Below are positions 1 through 9,449 of a DNA stretch of 16,469 nt, in pieces. The stretch lies in assembly GCA_015478945.1 (NCBI GenBank), contig JABUQX010118969.1:1-16469 (forward strand). Reading direction: 5' to 3'. Position numbers and translations under genes: made by a program. The stretch comes from Trachelipus rathkii (lineage: Eukaryota > Arthropoda > Malacostraca > Isopoda > Trachelipodidae). The first letter of the stretch is position 1. The number at the start of each line of letters is the position of its first letter. The notes under the pieces were generated by a model. The model did not search any database, was not told the DNA's origin, and was given only the letters and a program-made list of their open reading frames with translations.

Positions 1-156
1 TAGAATGATACGACTAAAGTATAGTCAGTGTTTAGTTTTTAGTATTATTTGAAGTGAGAATAAATACTCATCTCATCGTTTATTTATCTCTTATAGTCGA
101 CCATCTTTTAAACGAAAACTACCTAATATCTCGAAGACCCGTCGCCTTTTGGAAGA

Positions 157-313
157 ATGGATGCAACGAGTCTCAAAAGAGATGCAGAAATATATGCTTC
201 GTATTTGGAGCGGAGAAGATACAGGCAGCATAAAGAAGAAAAAAATACTCAACTCGCTTTTGAAAATTTGAAGATATCTGAAGAAAGGTTGAAAGTGAAA
301 ATACCGGAGGTTA
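157..313 (+). CDS. Candidate first coding exon of an unrecognised charged protein (partial gene)
   Basis: An ATG at 157 in good context (A at -3, G at +4) opens a frame that stays open to a TAA at 334-336, 59 codons if unspliced. The first 52 residues begin MDATSLKRDAEIYASYLERR and are rich in K, R and E with no proline until residue 50, as in a long helix or coiled coil. I see no signal peptide or membrane segment. Two donor-like sites lie near the end: GAG/GTTAGT at 309/310 and A/GTAAAA at 313/314. Only the second ends in the phase needed to join the open frame at 916 through an AG acceptor at 914-915, so I chose it. In-frame TAA codons at 109-111 and 124-126 limit an upstream extension of this exon, although a further exon could be spliced in. 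I do not recognise the family. It could also be a decayed gene or a chance frame. The splice model is inference. Confidence 0.35.
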
Positions 314-409
314 GTAAAAAAAGAAAAGCGTTTTAAAAGGCTTAGCCCACAGACCCTTAAACCGTTTAGGTATGAAACGTTTTGTTTTATCCTAAAATAA
401 TCCTTTAAT

Positions 410-475
410 CAGTGGTTCTCAAACTGTGTGACGCGTCACCTTTGGGTGACGCAGCTTCCCTTCAGGGGTGACGCG
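410..475 (+). mobile_element. hAT-type transposon left terminus, truncated or non-autonomous copy
   Basis: The sequence CAGTGGTTCTCAAACTG at 410-426 is the classic terminal inverted repeat style of animal hAT (Charlie/ZBED-like) elements. It is followed by the usual subterminal GC-rich motifs: a 12-bp palindrome GTGACGCGTCAC at 428-439, then GGGTGACGC at 444-452 and GGGGTGACGCG near 465-475. I cannot find the matching right terminus (GAGAACCACTG). A stretch at 854-875 (GGGGTGGCTTCGGCAAACTT and on) faintly resembles a decayed right subterminal region. The 8 bases before 410 (CCTTTAAT) match 7 of 8 with ACTTTAAT at 899-906, so a target duplication is possible. No transposase frame is present. 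Confidence 0.65.
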
Positions 476-574
476 AAAGATTTGAACATTTTTATAATTG
501 TATTTCAGTTTTCATTTAAAAATTTTAATCGATTTTGAATTTTCCAACTTTGTTAAACAATTTTAGTTGTTAAT

Positions 575-735
<161 letters not shown>

Positions 736-915
736 GAGGCAAATCCTGGGAATACTTTTGGCATGCTGTAATCATGCAATATTATTGCAATTTAATGATT
801 AATAATAGACCCTATTTTATAAATTGTAAAACTTTCTTTTTAGAATCTAACATGGGGTGGCTTCGGCAAACTTGAATTTTTTAACCTAAAATAACAATAC
901 TTTAATGGCGTAAAG

Positions 916-1110
916 GAAAACGTGATGCAATTGTAAGTGGCGAAAAAATTTTAGCTGCCTACAGTGAATGCGCAAATGACATCGATTTAAAAATAATGGA
1001 AGCAAAGGCAAGAAAAGTTGCAAAAGATGTGGGATTAAATCCAACAAGATTAAATACCAAACATCAGAAATACACTCAAAATTTAAAAAAAATAAATCTC
1101 CAAAAACAAG
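916..1110 (+). CDS. Candidate second coding exon of the same unrecognised protein
   Basis: The frame is open from 906 to a TAA at 1176-1178. Spliced from the AG at 914-915, it continues the first exon with a shared Arg codon (A from 313 plus GA at 916-917). It reads KRDAIVSGEKILAAYSECAN and continues into KIMEAKARKVAKDVGLNPTR. The composition is lysine/alanine-rich and helical with ordinary-looking codons, unlike the surrounding repeat noise. A good donor, CAAG/GTATTG, lies at 1110/1111. Beyond it the open frame becomes hydrophobic and then stops, so I end the exon at 1110. The next exon was not found downstream. If unspliced, the frame would finish at 1178, giving about 139 residues in total. 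The in-frame ATG at 996 is probably internal rather than a start. No domain was recognised. It may be a pseudogene fragment. Confidence 0.4.
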
Positions 1111-1178
1111 GTATTGTCTTGCATTTGTTTATTACATATATTGGTAACATGAATAGTAGTAGTAAAGATAATTTTTAA

Positions 1179-1608
1179 GTTATTCAACGCAAACCCATTT
1201 TAAAATATTCTAATTTTCCAATTCATTATAGAGAACATTGTTTCATGAACATGAAAGAAATAATAATAATTTGAAAAGTGGGTTTAAAAATTTATTAACA
1301 TTACTAATGTTTATAGATTTCGGTAATTTTATTAAAAAAATCGCAGCAGACTAAAAAATAGTAATGAAGAAAAACAAAAACAATGCTGAAGTGTGAAGGA
1401 AAAAAAGGTTACAGCGTTTCAATGTTAAAAAAAAATCCCATAGACTTTTCTATACAAAATCTGACCGGAATTTCTTTTTATCGTAATTTATAAAATAAGC
1501 CCAAGGGAAGACTAAAAGAAATAGCATAGCCATGGTTTCCAGAACTCCATCTAGGTTTACGGCATCGTTGATCCATTTAGGTTATGTCTCATTTTAGGAC
1601 CCTACTAG
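1179..1608. other. AT-rich non-coding stretch, nothing recognised
   Basis: A- and T-rich unique sequence with stops in all frames at short intervals. No microsatellite, transposon end or RNA gene was recognised. Confidence 0.5.
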
Positions 1609-1677
1609 TTCAGGTTATATGTTTTGTTAAGTATACACAGTAAATCTGTGTATACGTAACAAATCTTATAACCTGAA
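1609..1677. repeat. Hairpin-forming inverted repeat, 30-32 bp arms with a 5-nt loop
   Basis: The left arm at 1611-1640 starts CAGGTTATATG and ends GTATACACAG. The right arm at 1646-1675 starts CTGTGTATAC and ends ATAACCTG. Pairing the arms gives 27 of 30 matches, with the loop TAAAT at 1641-1645. The flanking TT at 1609-1610 and AA at 1676-1677 extend the stem by two pairs. The compact foldback shape suggests a minimal hairpin MITE or a former structured element. No coding content. Confidence 0.85.
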
Positions 1678-1701
1678 TTAATAATTTCTCAAAATTACGG
1701 C

Positions 1702-1709
1702 TGACGTCA
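1702..1709. promoter_or_regulatory. CRE/ATF-type palindrome TGACGTCA
   Basis: This is an exact TGACGTCA octamer, the consensus site of CREB/ATF bZIP factors in animals. It lies in AT-rich DNA immediately left of a small perfect hairpin and 25 bp right of the large hairpin. No promoter or transcript start can be tied to it, so function is uncertain and chance occurrence is possible. Confidence 0.3.
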
Positions 1710-1726
1710 TAGCGTGGAGCGCTATG
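1708..1726. repeat. Small perfect hairpin with 7-bp stem
   Basis: CATAGCG at 1708-1714 pairs exactly with CGCTATG at 1720-1726 around the loop TGGAG. It overlaps the CRE-type octamer by two bases. It is relatively GC-rich for this region. Confidence 0.7.
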
Positions 1727-2876
1727 TTAATCATAATGGTAGTATTACATAAATATTCTCCTTCAACGCTCATACAACGAAAATAATTTGAGAATTAAGC
1801 GTATTAACTATACACGTATAAACTTTGTAGACAAGTGAAAATGGTGCTCTATTTCAATATATTTCAATATATCAATATATTTATTTAGCTATATTTAAGC
1901 TAGCTGTAGGATGATTTACAGCCAAAATTTTCTATCTTTACTTTTGATGCAAAAATGTTATAATCACGTGATATAAATAAACATTATATTAATACATTAA
2001 TTAATGTGTTATACACAAATTGTTAGGTGTTATTATTTAATCGATTTCTGATCACCAATGAGTTTGAACTAAAAACAAAATGGGTAACAATTATTCGTAT
2101 TTTCATTGGTTCCAATATTTTTAATGGTAGTTGCCCGAAAGAATTTTAAATATTTTTGGCCGCATATTTAATCTTATTTTTATACCTATGGTGTTTTATA
2201 CTAAATTATAATTAAATTAATTAATGATCGATTAACTTTGATAGCCTAACATATTTATATTGTTTATGTATATAATCTGATGCTGGTTTACATCCAATAG
2301 TAAATTATTTTATATATGTCAGATGATGTGTTACACCCGAGGGTTCCACGAAAATCAACAAACTAAAGCAATTTTATATTCATCTACTTATTAAATTTTT
2401 AATTTTTAAAAAATTTAGAGGTAAAAATAGCTTCCATATTGATTCGAGCACAAGAAAAAAAATCGCCCGAAAATTACGTCCCCATGAAACATGTTTACAT
2501 TCATGGATACCTTTTGATAGGATTAAATGATATATATATATATATCTGATATACATATATATAAATTTATCTGCCAGTTATTAATTTTTTTTAAATTACA
2601 CTCAATTATTGGTAAGGCTCTTTGAAGCAAATTAAAAAATACCCGTAGGCTTCCCTTGTTTATCATCAACATAATTAAGCCCGTTAGAAGTACTTTCAAC
2701 AATATCTTTGTTTTTAAATTTACTATTACGTAGGCTTTATTTCGCTTTGGCAGCTAACCATATTATAAATGGAACTGTAACAGTAGAATATTTTGTGAAC
2801 CCAACCGCCATGTTGAACTGAAATCGGATGGCTGAAAAGTCTATATTTTAGTTCATATTTGGAAAACGCCTTTTAA
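1727..2876. other. AT-rich non-coding stretch with short palindromes and a short TA run
   Basis: No gene was recognised. Visible structure includes repeated TTTCAATATA-type words near 1852-1880, a 14-bp perfect palindrome ACATTAATTAATGT at 1994-2007, a CCATGAA/TTCATGG hairpin at 2482-2506 and a short interrupted TA run near 2529-2562. Stops are frequent in all frames. Confidence 0.5.
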
Positions 2877-3071
2877 AAGCAAATAAGATGCTATAATATA
2901 AAAGAGGTCTTAAATGGTAGTTACGAAAATGGCGCGAATCTAAATATTAAAGAAGATTGTGGACGAATAGAAAAGGGCAATAACAAACGTTATCTTATTG
3001 TTACATGTTGTCCACTGGGGAAAAGTCTGGATCACACTTCCTTTTTCTATTTTCCCAAACTTTCTTATTAG
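2877..3071 (+). other. Open stretch of 64 codons without ATG; doubtful exon
   Basis: The frame is open between TAA at 2874-2876 and TAG at 3069-3071. The middle reads ENGANLNIKEDCGRIEKGNN, which is less repetitive than its surroundings. There is no initiator, no domain was recognised, and no convincing acceptor/donor pair was found. In sequence this AT-rich an open run of this length is expected by chance several times over, so I list it only as a possible exon. Confidence 0.12.
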
Positions 3072-3145
3072 CCATGTCAGCCATTAACTTGATCCTGGCA
3101 CATTACTTTTCCCCAACTCTGGTGGAATTAAATGTAGGCACAGGT

Positions 3146-3147
<2 letters not shown>

Positions 3148-3215
<68 letters not shown>

Positions 3216-3229
3216 CTTTATATATATAT
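3148..3229. repeat. (TA)n microsatellite, about 80 bp
   Basis: Alternating TA with a phase shift (AATAT) near 3191 and a CTTT interruption near 3216-3219. The open frame running through it from 3005 ends in an Ile-Tyr string and is not credible as a gene. Confidence 0.95.
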
Positions 3230-3725
<496 letters not shown>

Positions 3726-4038
3726 CTGCACAATGATAAAAAAACTGAAAGCAAGTTAGTAACTCCACCACAAAAACGCCTTTGAATATAAAAACTAACT
3801 TTGGATTAAAAAAAAATAGTCTCATTGGGATACTAACCTTGGACAATTTGTTAATTCTGTAAATCAAAATGAAGAACAAAATTAAAGAAAATAACATATT
3901 TAACACTTACGAATCCGTTGATGACATGTGTCGTTTAAAATATTATAACAGTAATTTTATCCATAAACTTTCGGATAGCAGCAATTAAAATTTACACACT
4001 TAGTGCACAAACAATAAATTTAATTTTAGATATGATAG
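3726..4038. other. AT-rich stretch before the retroelement debris
   Basis: No gene is supportable. It may contain further decayed retroelement sequence, but no frame longer than about 30 codons reads convincingly. Confidence 0.4.
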
Positions 4039-4212
4039 AAAACAACCAACATTAGCTGTGAAAGAGACACGTTAAATTCATACACTGCTGGCCTTCCATC
4101 TATAATAAACGCATGCCGTTCCCTGGCTGCATCTAATTGGGAGCTTTTTGATAAAAGAAATAAAAAAGAATATGTTAAGTTACTAATTAATAATGGTTTT
4201 CCTCAATATTAG
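4039..4212 (+). pseudogene. Fragment of a retroelement reverse transcriptase tail, probably Penelope-like (GIY-YIG) type
   Basis: A 57-codon open run ends at TAG 4210-4212. It reads AGLPSIINACRSLAASNWEL and then KRNKKEYVKLLINNGFPQY. The pattern of a Gly-Pro-containing helix, a Phe-Asp/Lys-Arg-Asn segment, a Glu-Tyr-x-Lys-Leu-Leu helix and a closing Asn-Gly-Phe-Pro is what I expect for the region just after the RT core in Penelope-like and related elements (R..EL...L...GYP). It has no ATG, no RT catalytic motif in the window and a stop at the end. The family assignment is by memory of pattern only; the GIY-YIG-like frame just downstream in the same orientation supports it. Confidence 0.35.
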
Positions 4213-4284
4213 CCCAAAAAAAAAAACGGCGGAAAAAACACATTATATATTGGCCGGCCTAAGAACAAACAAGATGTTCCTTAA

Positions 4285-4560
4285 CTTGATATTGTTACTA
4301 CACTTAGGCTTAAGAAAGTGTTTGGGTTTGGTTCAACCAATGAAAGTCAAAGTAGAAAAGTATTTAAAAACATGTTAAAGGAAAAGAATAAACGATCTAA
4401 AGCTATTATCAATAACAAAAATTATCTTCTTGCTTTAATGCTCATGATGTACCATCTGCCCAATCTATGTGGCGTTACATCCATTGGTTATACGACAGAT
4501 ACACTTCGACAGCGTATGAAGTGTATCGAAGTGCATCCGTCGTATAACCAATATATGTGA
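4285..4560 (+). pseudogene. Decayed GIY-YIG endonuclease-like fragment of a retroelement
   Basis: The frame is open from after a TAA at 4282-4284 to TGA 4558-4560. Upstream of that stop the same frame reads GRPKNKQDVP, so one nonsense change separates the two parts. Near the C-terminus it reads CGVTSIGYTTDTLRQRMK, which resembles the second half of a GIY-YIG nuclease core (YIG, then TT, then L..R). The first Tyr of YIG is replaced by Ser, the Cys before it would belong to the usual zinc-binding or linker segment, and everything after RMK is created by an inverted duplication. The middle (KVFKNMLKEKNKRSKAIINN) is lysine-rich and unassigned. It lies downstream of and in the same orientation as the RT-tail fragment, as in Penelope-like elements. 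It is non-functional as it stands. Confidence 0.35.
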
Positions 4561-4573
4561 CGTTACATCCATT
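4467..4573. repeat. Inverted duplication flanked by 19-bp direct repeats
   Basis: Arms at 4483-4509 (ATTGGTTATACGAC...) and 4526-4552 (...GTCGTATAACCAAT) match at 25 of 27 positions around a 16-nt spacer. An alternative inner stem pairs GATACACTTC (4498-4507) exactly with GAAGTGTATC (4518-4527). Outside the arms, ATGTGGCGTTACATCCATT (4467-4485) recurs at 4555-4573 with one change (ATGTGACG...), an offset of 88 bp. The left arm carries the IGYTTDTLR codons of the GIY-YIG-like frame. A template-switch foldback inside the dead retroelement, or a tiny hairpin insertion with a target duplication, would each give this layout. Confidence 0.8.
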
Positions 4574-4789
4574 TGTGTTTCTTTATTTACAGAGTACGAG
4601 TGAGTAATCTAGATCGTTGAAACTAGATTTCGTTCATCTCATAATATTTCCTTAAGCTGCTTGAACATCGAGCTCAATCTTGCCAGTTTTAATCAAAATT
4701 TACGATTTTTATGTAATTTTCAAACGGTGATTGCAATAGTTTCATAAGTGCAAAGAATTTTGGGACTTATGAATAGGTATTCAATGGTA
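4574..4789. other. Transition between retroelement debris and satellite
   Basis: AT-rich, no gene. A small AATCTAG/CTAGATT stem lies at 4606-4629. From about 4740 words such as GTGCAAAGAATTTTGGGA recall the satellite's GCAAAGAAATCT block, so very decayed monomer sequence may begin here. Confidence 0.4.
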
Positions 4790-5125
4790 CATACTCGGTT
4801 TTCAGATAATATTTGGGAATATAAGTTAAATTAAGAACATTGTCTTGATCCTATATTGTTTTGTGTAAAAAAATTTAACAATATGAATCATTATTTTTTA
4901 ACAGGAGCAAACTACATTGTTTATATGTGTAAAAGCAAAGAATTCTAAATTTGTTAATAATACATAGTCACTTAGATCGGTTTCAAGATAATAATTTTGC
5001 TTCGCTAGGTAATTGGGCAATGTGTTTGAGGTATTTTAATTTTCAACAACCAAATAAACATTTACAATTTGATGTAGTGATAAGCGGAGTCACAGCTTAT
5101 TTTATAATGTTATATAGTAAAAGCA
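4790..5125 (+). repeat. Left edge of the satellite array, decayed units
   Basis: The first recognisable pieces are CGGTTTTCAGATAATATTTGG near 4798 and, after a poorly matching 100 bp, TGTAAAAGCAAAGAATTCTA near 4927. The unit starting near 4970 is already close to the general pattern. Degradation towards the edge is typical of satellite margins, where homogenising exchange is weakest. Confidence 0.7.
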
Positions 5126-7049
5126 AAGAAATCTAAAATTTCGTTTTAATATGTTTTCATGTTTTAGATCAGTTTTTCAGATGAAAATTTGGGCTCCTAG
5201 TTAATTCAGGCATATGTTTGAGGTATCACCTTTTTACAACGGTAAAGCATTTACAATTTGATGTAGTGATAAAGCGTACTCAAGCTTATTTATATTGTTT
5301 AGATTGTAATAGCAAATAAATCTAATTGTTTTTAATTTTCATTCATTTTTGTTAAATGGCCTCCGATAATAATTTTTGGGCTCCTAGTAATTTTGGCAGA
5401 TATTGAGGTATCTATCACTTTGAAACGTAAAAAAATTTATCAGAATGATGTAGTAATAAAGCGTAGTCAAGCTTATTTATTTTTTTATATCTGTAATAAC
5501 AAAGAAATCTAAATCTCTTATAATATGTATTTATGTTAGATCGGTTTCAGTTAATAATCTGGGTTCCTAGGTAATTTAGGCAGGTGTTTGAGGTAGCTCC
5601 TTTGGATAACCGTAAATAAATATACAATTTAAATGGAGTGATAGAGCGTTAGTCCCCAGTTTATTTTATATTTGTTATATAGTAATAGCAAAGAAATCTA
5701 AATTTGTTGTAATATGTATTCATGTTAGATCGGTTTCAGATAATAATTTGGGGCTCCAAGTTAATTTAGGCAGGTGTTTGAGGTATCGTCATTGAAGAAC
5801 TGTAACAAAAAAGTTTAATCAATTTGATGTATTGATAAAGCGTAGTCATGCTAATATATATTGTTATATATGTAATAGCAAAGAAACCCTTATTTGTTAT
5901 AATATGTGTTCATGTTAGATCAGTTTCAGATATAAATTTTTCCTCCTGGGTAATTAAGGCATGTGTTTGAGGTATCTTCTTTGCACAACAGTAAAAAATT
6001 TACAATTTGATGTAGTGATTAAGCTTAGTCAAGCTGTTTTCTAGTCTTATATTTGTAATATGTGAAAGAAATCTAAATTTGTTGTAATATGTATTCATGT
6101 TAGGTCGGTTTCAGATAATAATTTTGGCTTCTAGGTAATTTAGGCGGGTGTTTGAGGTATCTTTTTTGCACAACCGTAAAAAATTTTCAATTTCATGTAG
6201 TGATTAATAGTCAAGCTTATTTATACTGTTATATGTGTTATAGCAAAGAAATCTAAATTTCTTATGATATGTATCATCGTTAGATTGGTTTCAGATAAAT
6301 AATTTTGGTTCTCCTAGTAATGTAGGAAGTGTTTGAGGTATCCTCCTTTGCCCATCCATAAAAAAATTACAATTTGATGAAGTAATCAAATTAGTCAAGT
6401 AGTCAAGCTTATTTATATTGTTTTATGTGTAATAGCAAAGAAATCTAAATTTGTTGTAATATGTAGTCATGTTAGTCATGTTTCAGATAATAGGTTGGGC
6501 ACGTAGATAATTTAGGCAGGTGTTTGAGGTATCTCATTTTAACGACTGACACGATTTACCAATTTGATCGTAATGGATAAAACGTGAGTCAAACTTATTT
6601 TTATGTTTGTATGGTGCAATAACAAAGAAATCTAAATTTAATTTATAAAATATGATTTAATATAAAATCAGTTTCAGATAACAATTTGGGCTCCTAAGTA
6701 ATTTATGCATGTATTTTATGTATCTCCTTTGCAAAGCCGTAAATAATTTACAATTTAAAGTAGTATTAAAGCGTAGGCCAAGCTTATTTATATTTGTTAT
6801 AGCAAAGATATATATTGTGTATAATATGTATATTATTTTTTTTAGTTTCCCAGGTAATATTTGGGCTCTTAGGTTAATTTATGCAGGTAATTGAGATATC
6901 TCCTTTGCACAACCATTAAAAATTTGCAAATATCATGCGTAGTCATGCTTATTATATTGTTATATGTGTAATAGCAAAGAAATTTAAATTTTATTATAAT
7001 ATGTAAGTTCATGTAAGTTCGGTTTCAGATAATAATTAGGACTCTAGGT

Positions 7050-7150
7050 AATTTAGGCAGGTGCTCTGAAGAAAAATAATTAAACGAGCTTGTAAAAAAT
7101 CTGGTAAGCAGTTAGAAGGTCATTTTAAGCTTATTTTTACCTGTATATTG
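7050..7150 (+). repeat. Irregular monomer with replaced centre
   Basis: After TTTAGGCAGGTG the usual TTTGAGGTATCTCC block is replaced by unrelated AGAAAAATAATTAAACGAGC-type sequence. The unit rejoins the pattern at AAGCTTATTT near 7128. It may be a local rearrangement or a consensus error. Confidence 0.55.
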
Positions 7151-9285
7151 TGTAATGCAAAGAAATCTAAGTTTGTTTTGTAATATGTATTCATGTCAGA
7201 TCGTTTCAGATAATAATATGGGACCTAGGTAATTAGAGCAGGTGTTTTGAGGTATCTATCCATTTTCACAACTGTGCAAAATGTAACAGAATTAGTATGC
7301 TGGCAGTGGAAGTATAAGAATTATATTTAGTTTGTAATTTTTTATAGCAAAATAATGTATATTTTATTATGATATGAATTCATTTTTAGATCGGGTTTAG
7401 ATAATAGTTTGGGCTCACTAGTAAATTTAAAGCAGGGTTATTGAGGTATCTTTTTACAACTTTAAAAAGATTTACAATTTGATTAGTGATAAAGGCAGGA
7501 ATAAGCTTATTAAGATGTTAATTCTGTAATGAGAAATCTAAATTGTTTTATTATGTATTCATGTTAAGATCAGTCAGGAATAATAATTTGGTGTCCTAGG
7601 TAATTTAGGCAGTGTTTGGTGGCAATCTTCTTTTCTACAAACCGTAATATTTACAGAATTTGATGTAGTGATAAGAGCGTACTCCATGCTTATTTATATT
7701 GTTCAGATGTGCAAGAAGCAAAGAATCTAAATTTCGTTGTAATTTGCATTCATGTTATTGGGTCGGTTTCAGATAATAATTTGGGCCTCCTAGGTAATTT
7801 AGGCAAGGTATGTGAGGTATTCTCCTTTGCAAAACCGAAAAAATTTACAATATGTTGTAGTGATAAAACTTATTGCAGCTTCTTTATTTTTTAAATATAT
7901 GTTAATAGCACAGAAATCTAAATTTCTTTATAATATGTATCATGTTAAGTTATCAGTTTCAGATAATATTTGGGTTCCTAGGTAATTTAGGGCATGAGGG
8001 TTTTGAGCGTATCTCCTTTGCATAACGTAAAAATTACAATTTACTGTAGTGCTAAATGCCGTAGTGAAGCTTAATTTATTATGTTTATATTTTGTTGAAT
8101 AATAAAATCTAAATTGGTTTTAATATGTATTAATGTTAGGATCGATTTCAGATTAATAAAATTATTCACTTCTAGTAATTTGGTATGTGTTTAAGGTCTC
8201 TTGCACAATGTAAAAATTAACCAAGCAAATTTTGATGTAGTTCATGAAAAGCGTATCTAGCCTTTAATTTATATTGTTATGAATATGAGTAATAAAAGAA
8301 TGTAAATTTGTTGTAATATGTAATCATGTTAAATCTGTCTCAGATATTAATAATTTACGCTCCTAGGTAATTAAGGCAGAAGGTGTTTGAGGTATCTTAT
8401 TTTCATAACGACGCAAAATTTTACATTAGATGTAGTGATAAAGAGTAGTCAAGCTTATTTATATTGTTTTATGTTTAGTTAATAGCAAAGAAATCTAATA
8501 AATTTTTTATATGTGATTGCCGCATCAAGTTTTCAGATAATAATTTTGGCCTCCTAGGTAATTTAGGTAGGTGTGTTAGGTATCTCTTTTTTCATAAACT
8601 GGTTTCAAAATTTACATATTTAATGTAGTGATAAAGCTGATAAAAAGCTATTTATTATTGTTATATATGTAATACCAACGAAATCTAAAATTTGTTATAA
8701 AATGTATTCATGTTAGATCAGTTTCAGATAATAATTTAGTCTCTCAAGATTTTTAGTCATGTAGCTAAGCGTATCTCCTTTGCACAACCGGTACCAAAAA
8801 AAATTTACAATTTGAATGTAGTGACCTAAACGTTCAAGCTTATTTATAGTTGTTATAATGTGTAATAGCAAAGAAATCTAATTTTTTTGTAAAATGATTC
8901 AATTGTTAATTTCAGATAATAATTGGGCTCCTAGTTAATTTAGGCAGGTTTTTGAGTATCTCCTTGCACAACCGTAAGAAAAAATAGCAATTTTGATGTA
9001 CTGATAAAGCGTGGTCAAGCTTTTTACTTTTGTTTATTTTTTCAATGAGAGCAAAGAAATTTAACATTTAATTTGTAAATTTTTTATTCATTTTAGTTCG
9101 GTTTCAGATAATAATTTGGACGCTAGGTATTTTTTAAGGGCCCGGTGTTTGATAATATTGTTTTTACAGAACTGGGTACATGTACAGTAATCCATTTACA
9201 ATTTTCCATGTACGTAAATAAGTTTAGTCAAGCTTTATTTATATATTGTAATAATTGTAATGGAAGTGCTAGAAGAAATCTAAAA

Positions 9286-9333
9286 ACAGATCTAACATAA
9301 ATATATTACATGTATTAATATGTCAGGATCACA
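9286..9333. repeat. Foldback inside a monomer: short inverted piece of the unit
   Basis: Bases 9286-9309 (CAGATCTAACATAAATATAT..., approximate left edge) are the reverse complement of the unit's own GTAATATGTATTCATGTTAGATC-type block. They are followed directly by the same block in normal orientation (ATGTATTAATATGTCAGGAT...). The junction near 9309 makes an imperfect palindrome. This is the only orientation change I found in the array. Confidence 0.7.
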
Positions 9334-9413
9334 GTTTTCAGATAAAATTGAATCTGCGCCTTGGTAATTGGGACATTCTGGTTGGTTGAGGTATTAATGC
9401 TCTTTTGGCACAA

Positions 9414-9449
9414 TAGCTTAGGTTCGCACTGCGAGCAGGTGCGGGTAGG
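9414..9449. repeat. GC-rich 36-bp insertion in a monomer
   Basis: Between GCACAA and CCGTAAAAAAG, normally adjacent in the unit, lie 36 extra bases including GGTTCGCACTGCGAGCAGGT. I count 22 G or C among the 36 (about 61%), against clearly AT-rich surroundings. With the foldback at 9286 it makes this the longest unit (about 260 bp between anchors at 9270 and 9530). Confidence 0.75.

Noticed and set aside
4193..4378. 61-codon frame starting MVFLNISPKKK
   Set aside because: It overlaps the better GIY-YIG-like frame in another phase, begins inside the RT-tail fragment and shows no domain.
4951..5136. Sixty-codon frames with GLLGNLG-like words recurring along the array (also at 7709, 9736, 13412, 13734 and 14936)
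   Set aside because: They are the same satellite block translated again and again. Frames differ between copies and are broken by indels.
6709..6894. Plus-strand 61-codon frame rich in Phe and Ile
   Set aside because: It lies wholly in satellite units and shares no frame with the neighbouring copies.
9421..9433. GGTTCGCACTG resembling a tRNA B box
   Set aside because: No A box, acceptor stem or cloverleaf pairing is found around it. It lies in a short GC-rich insertion.
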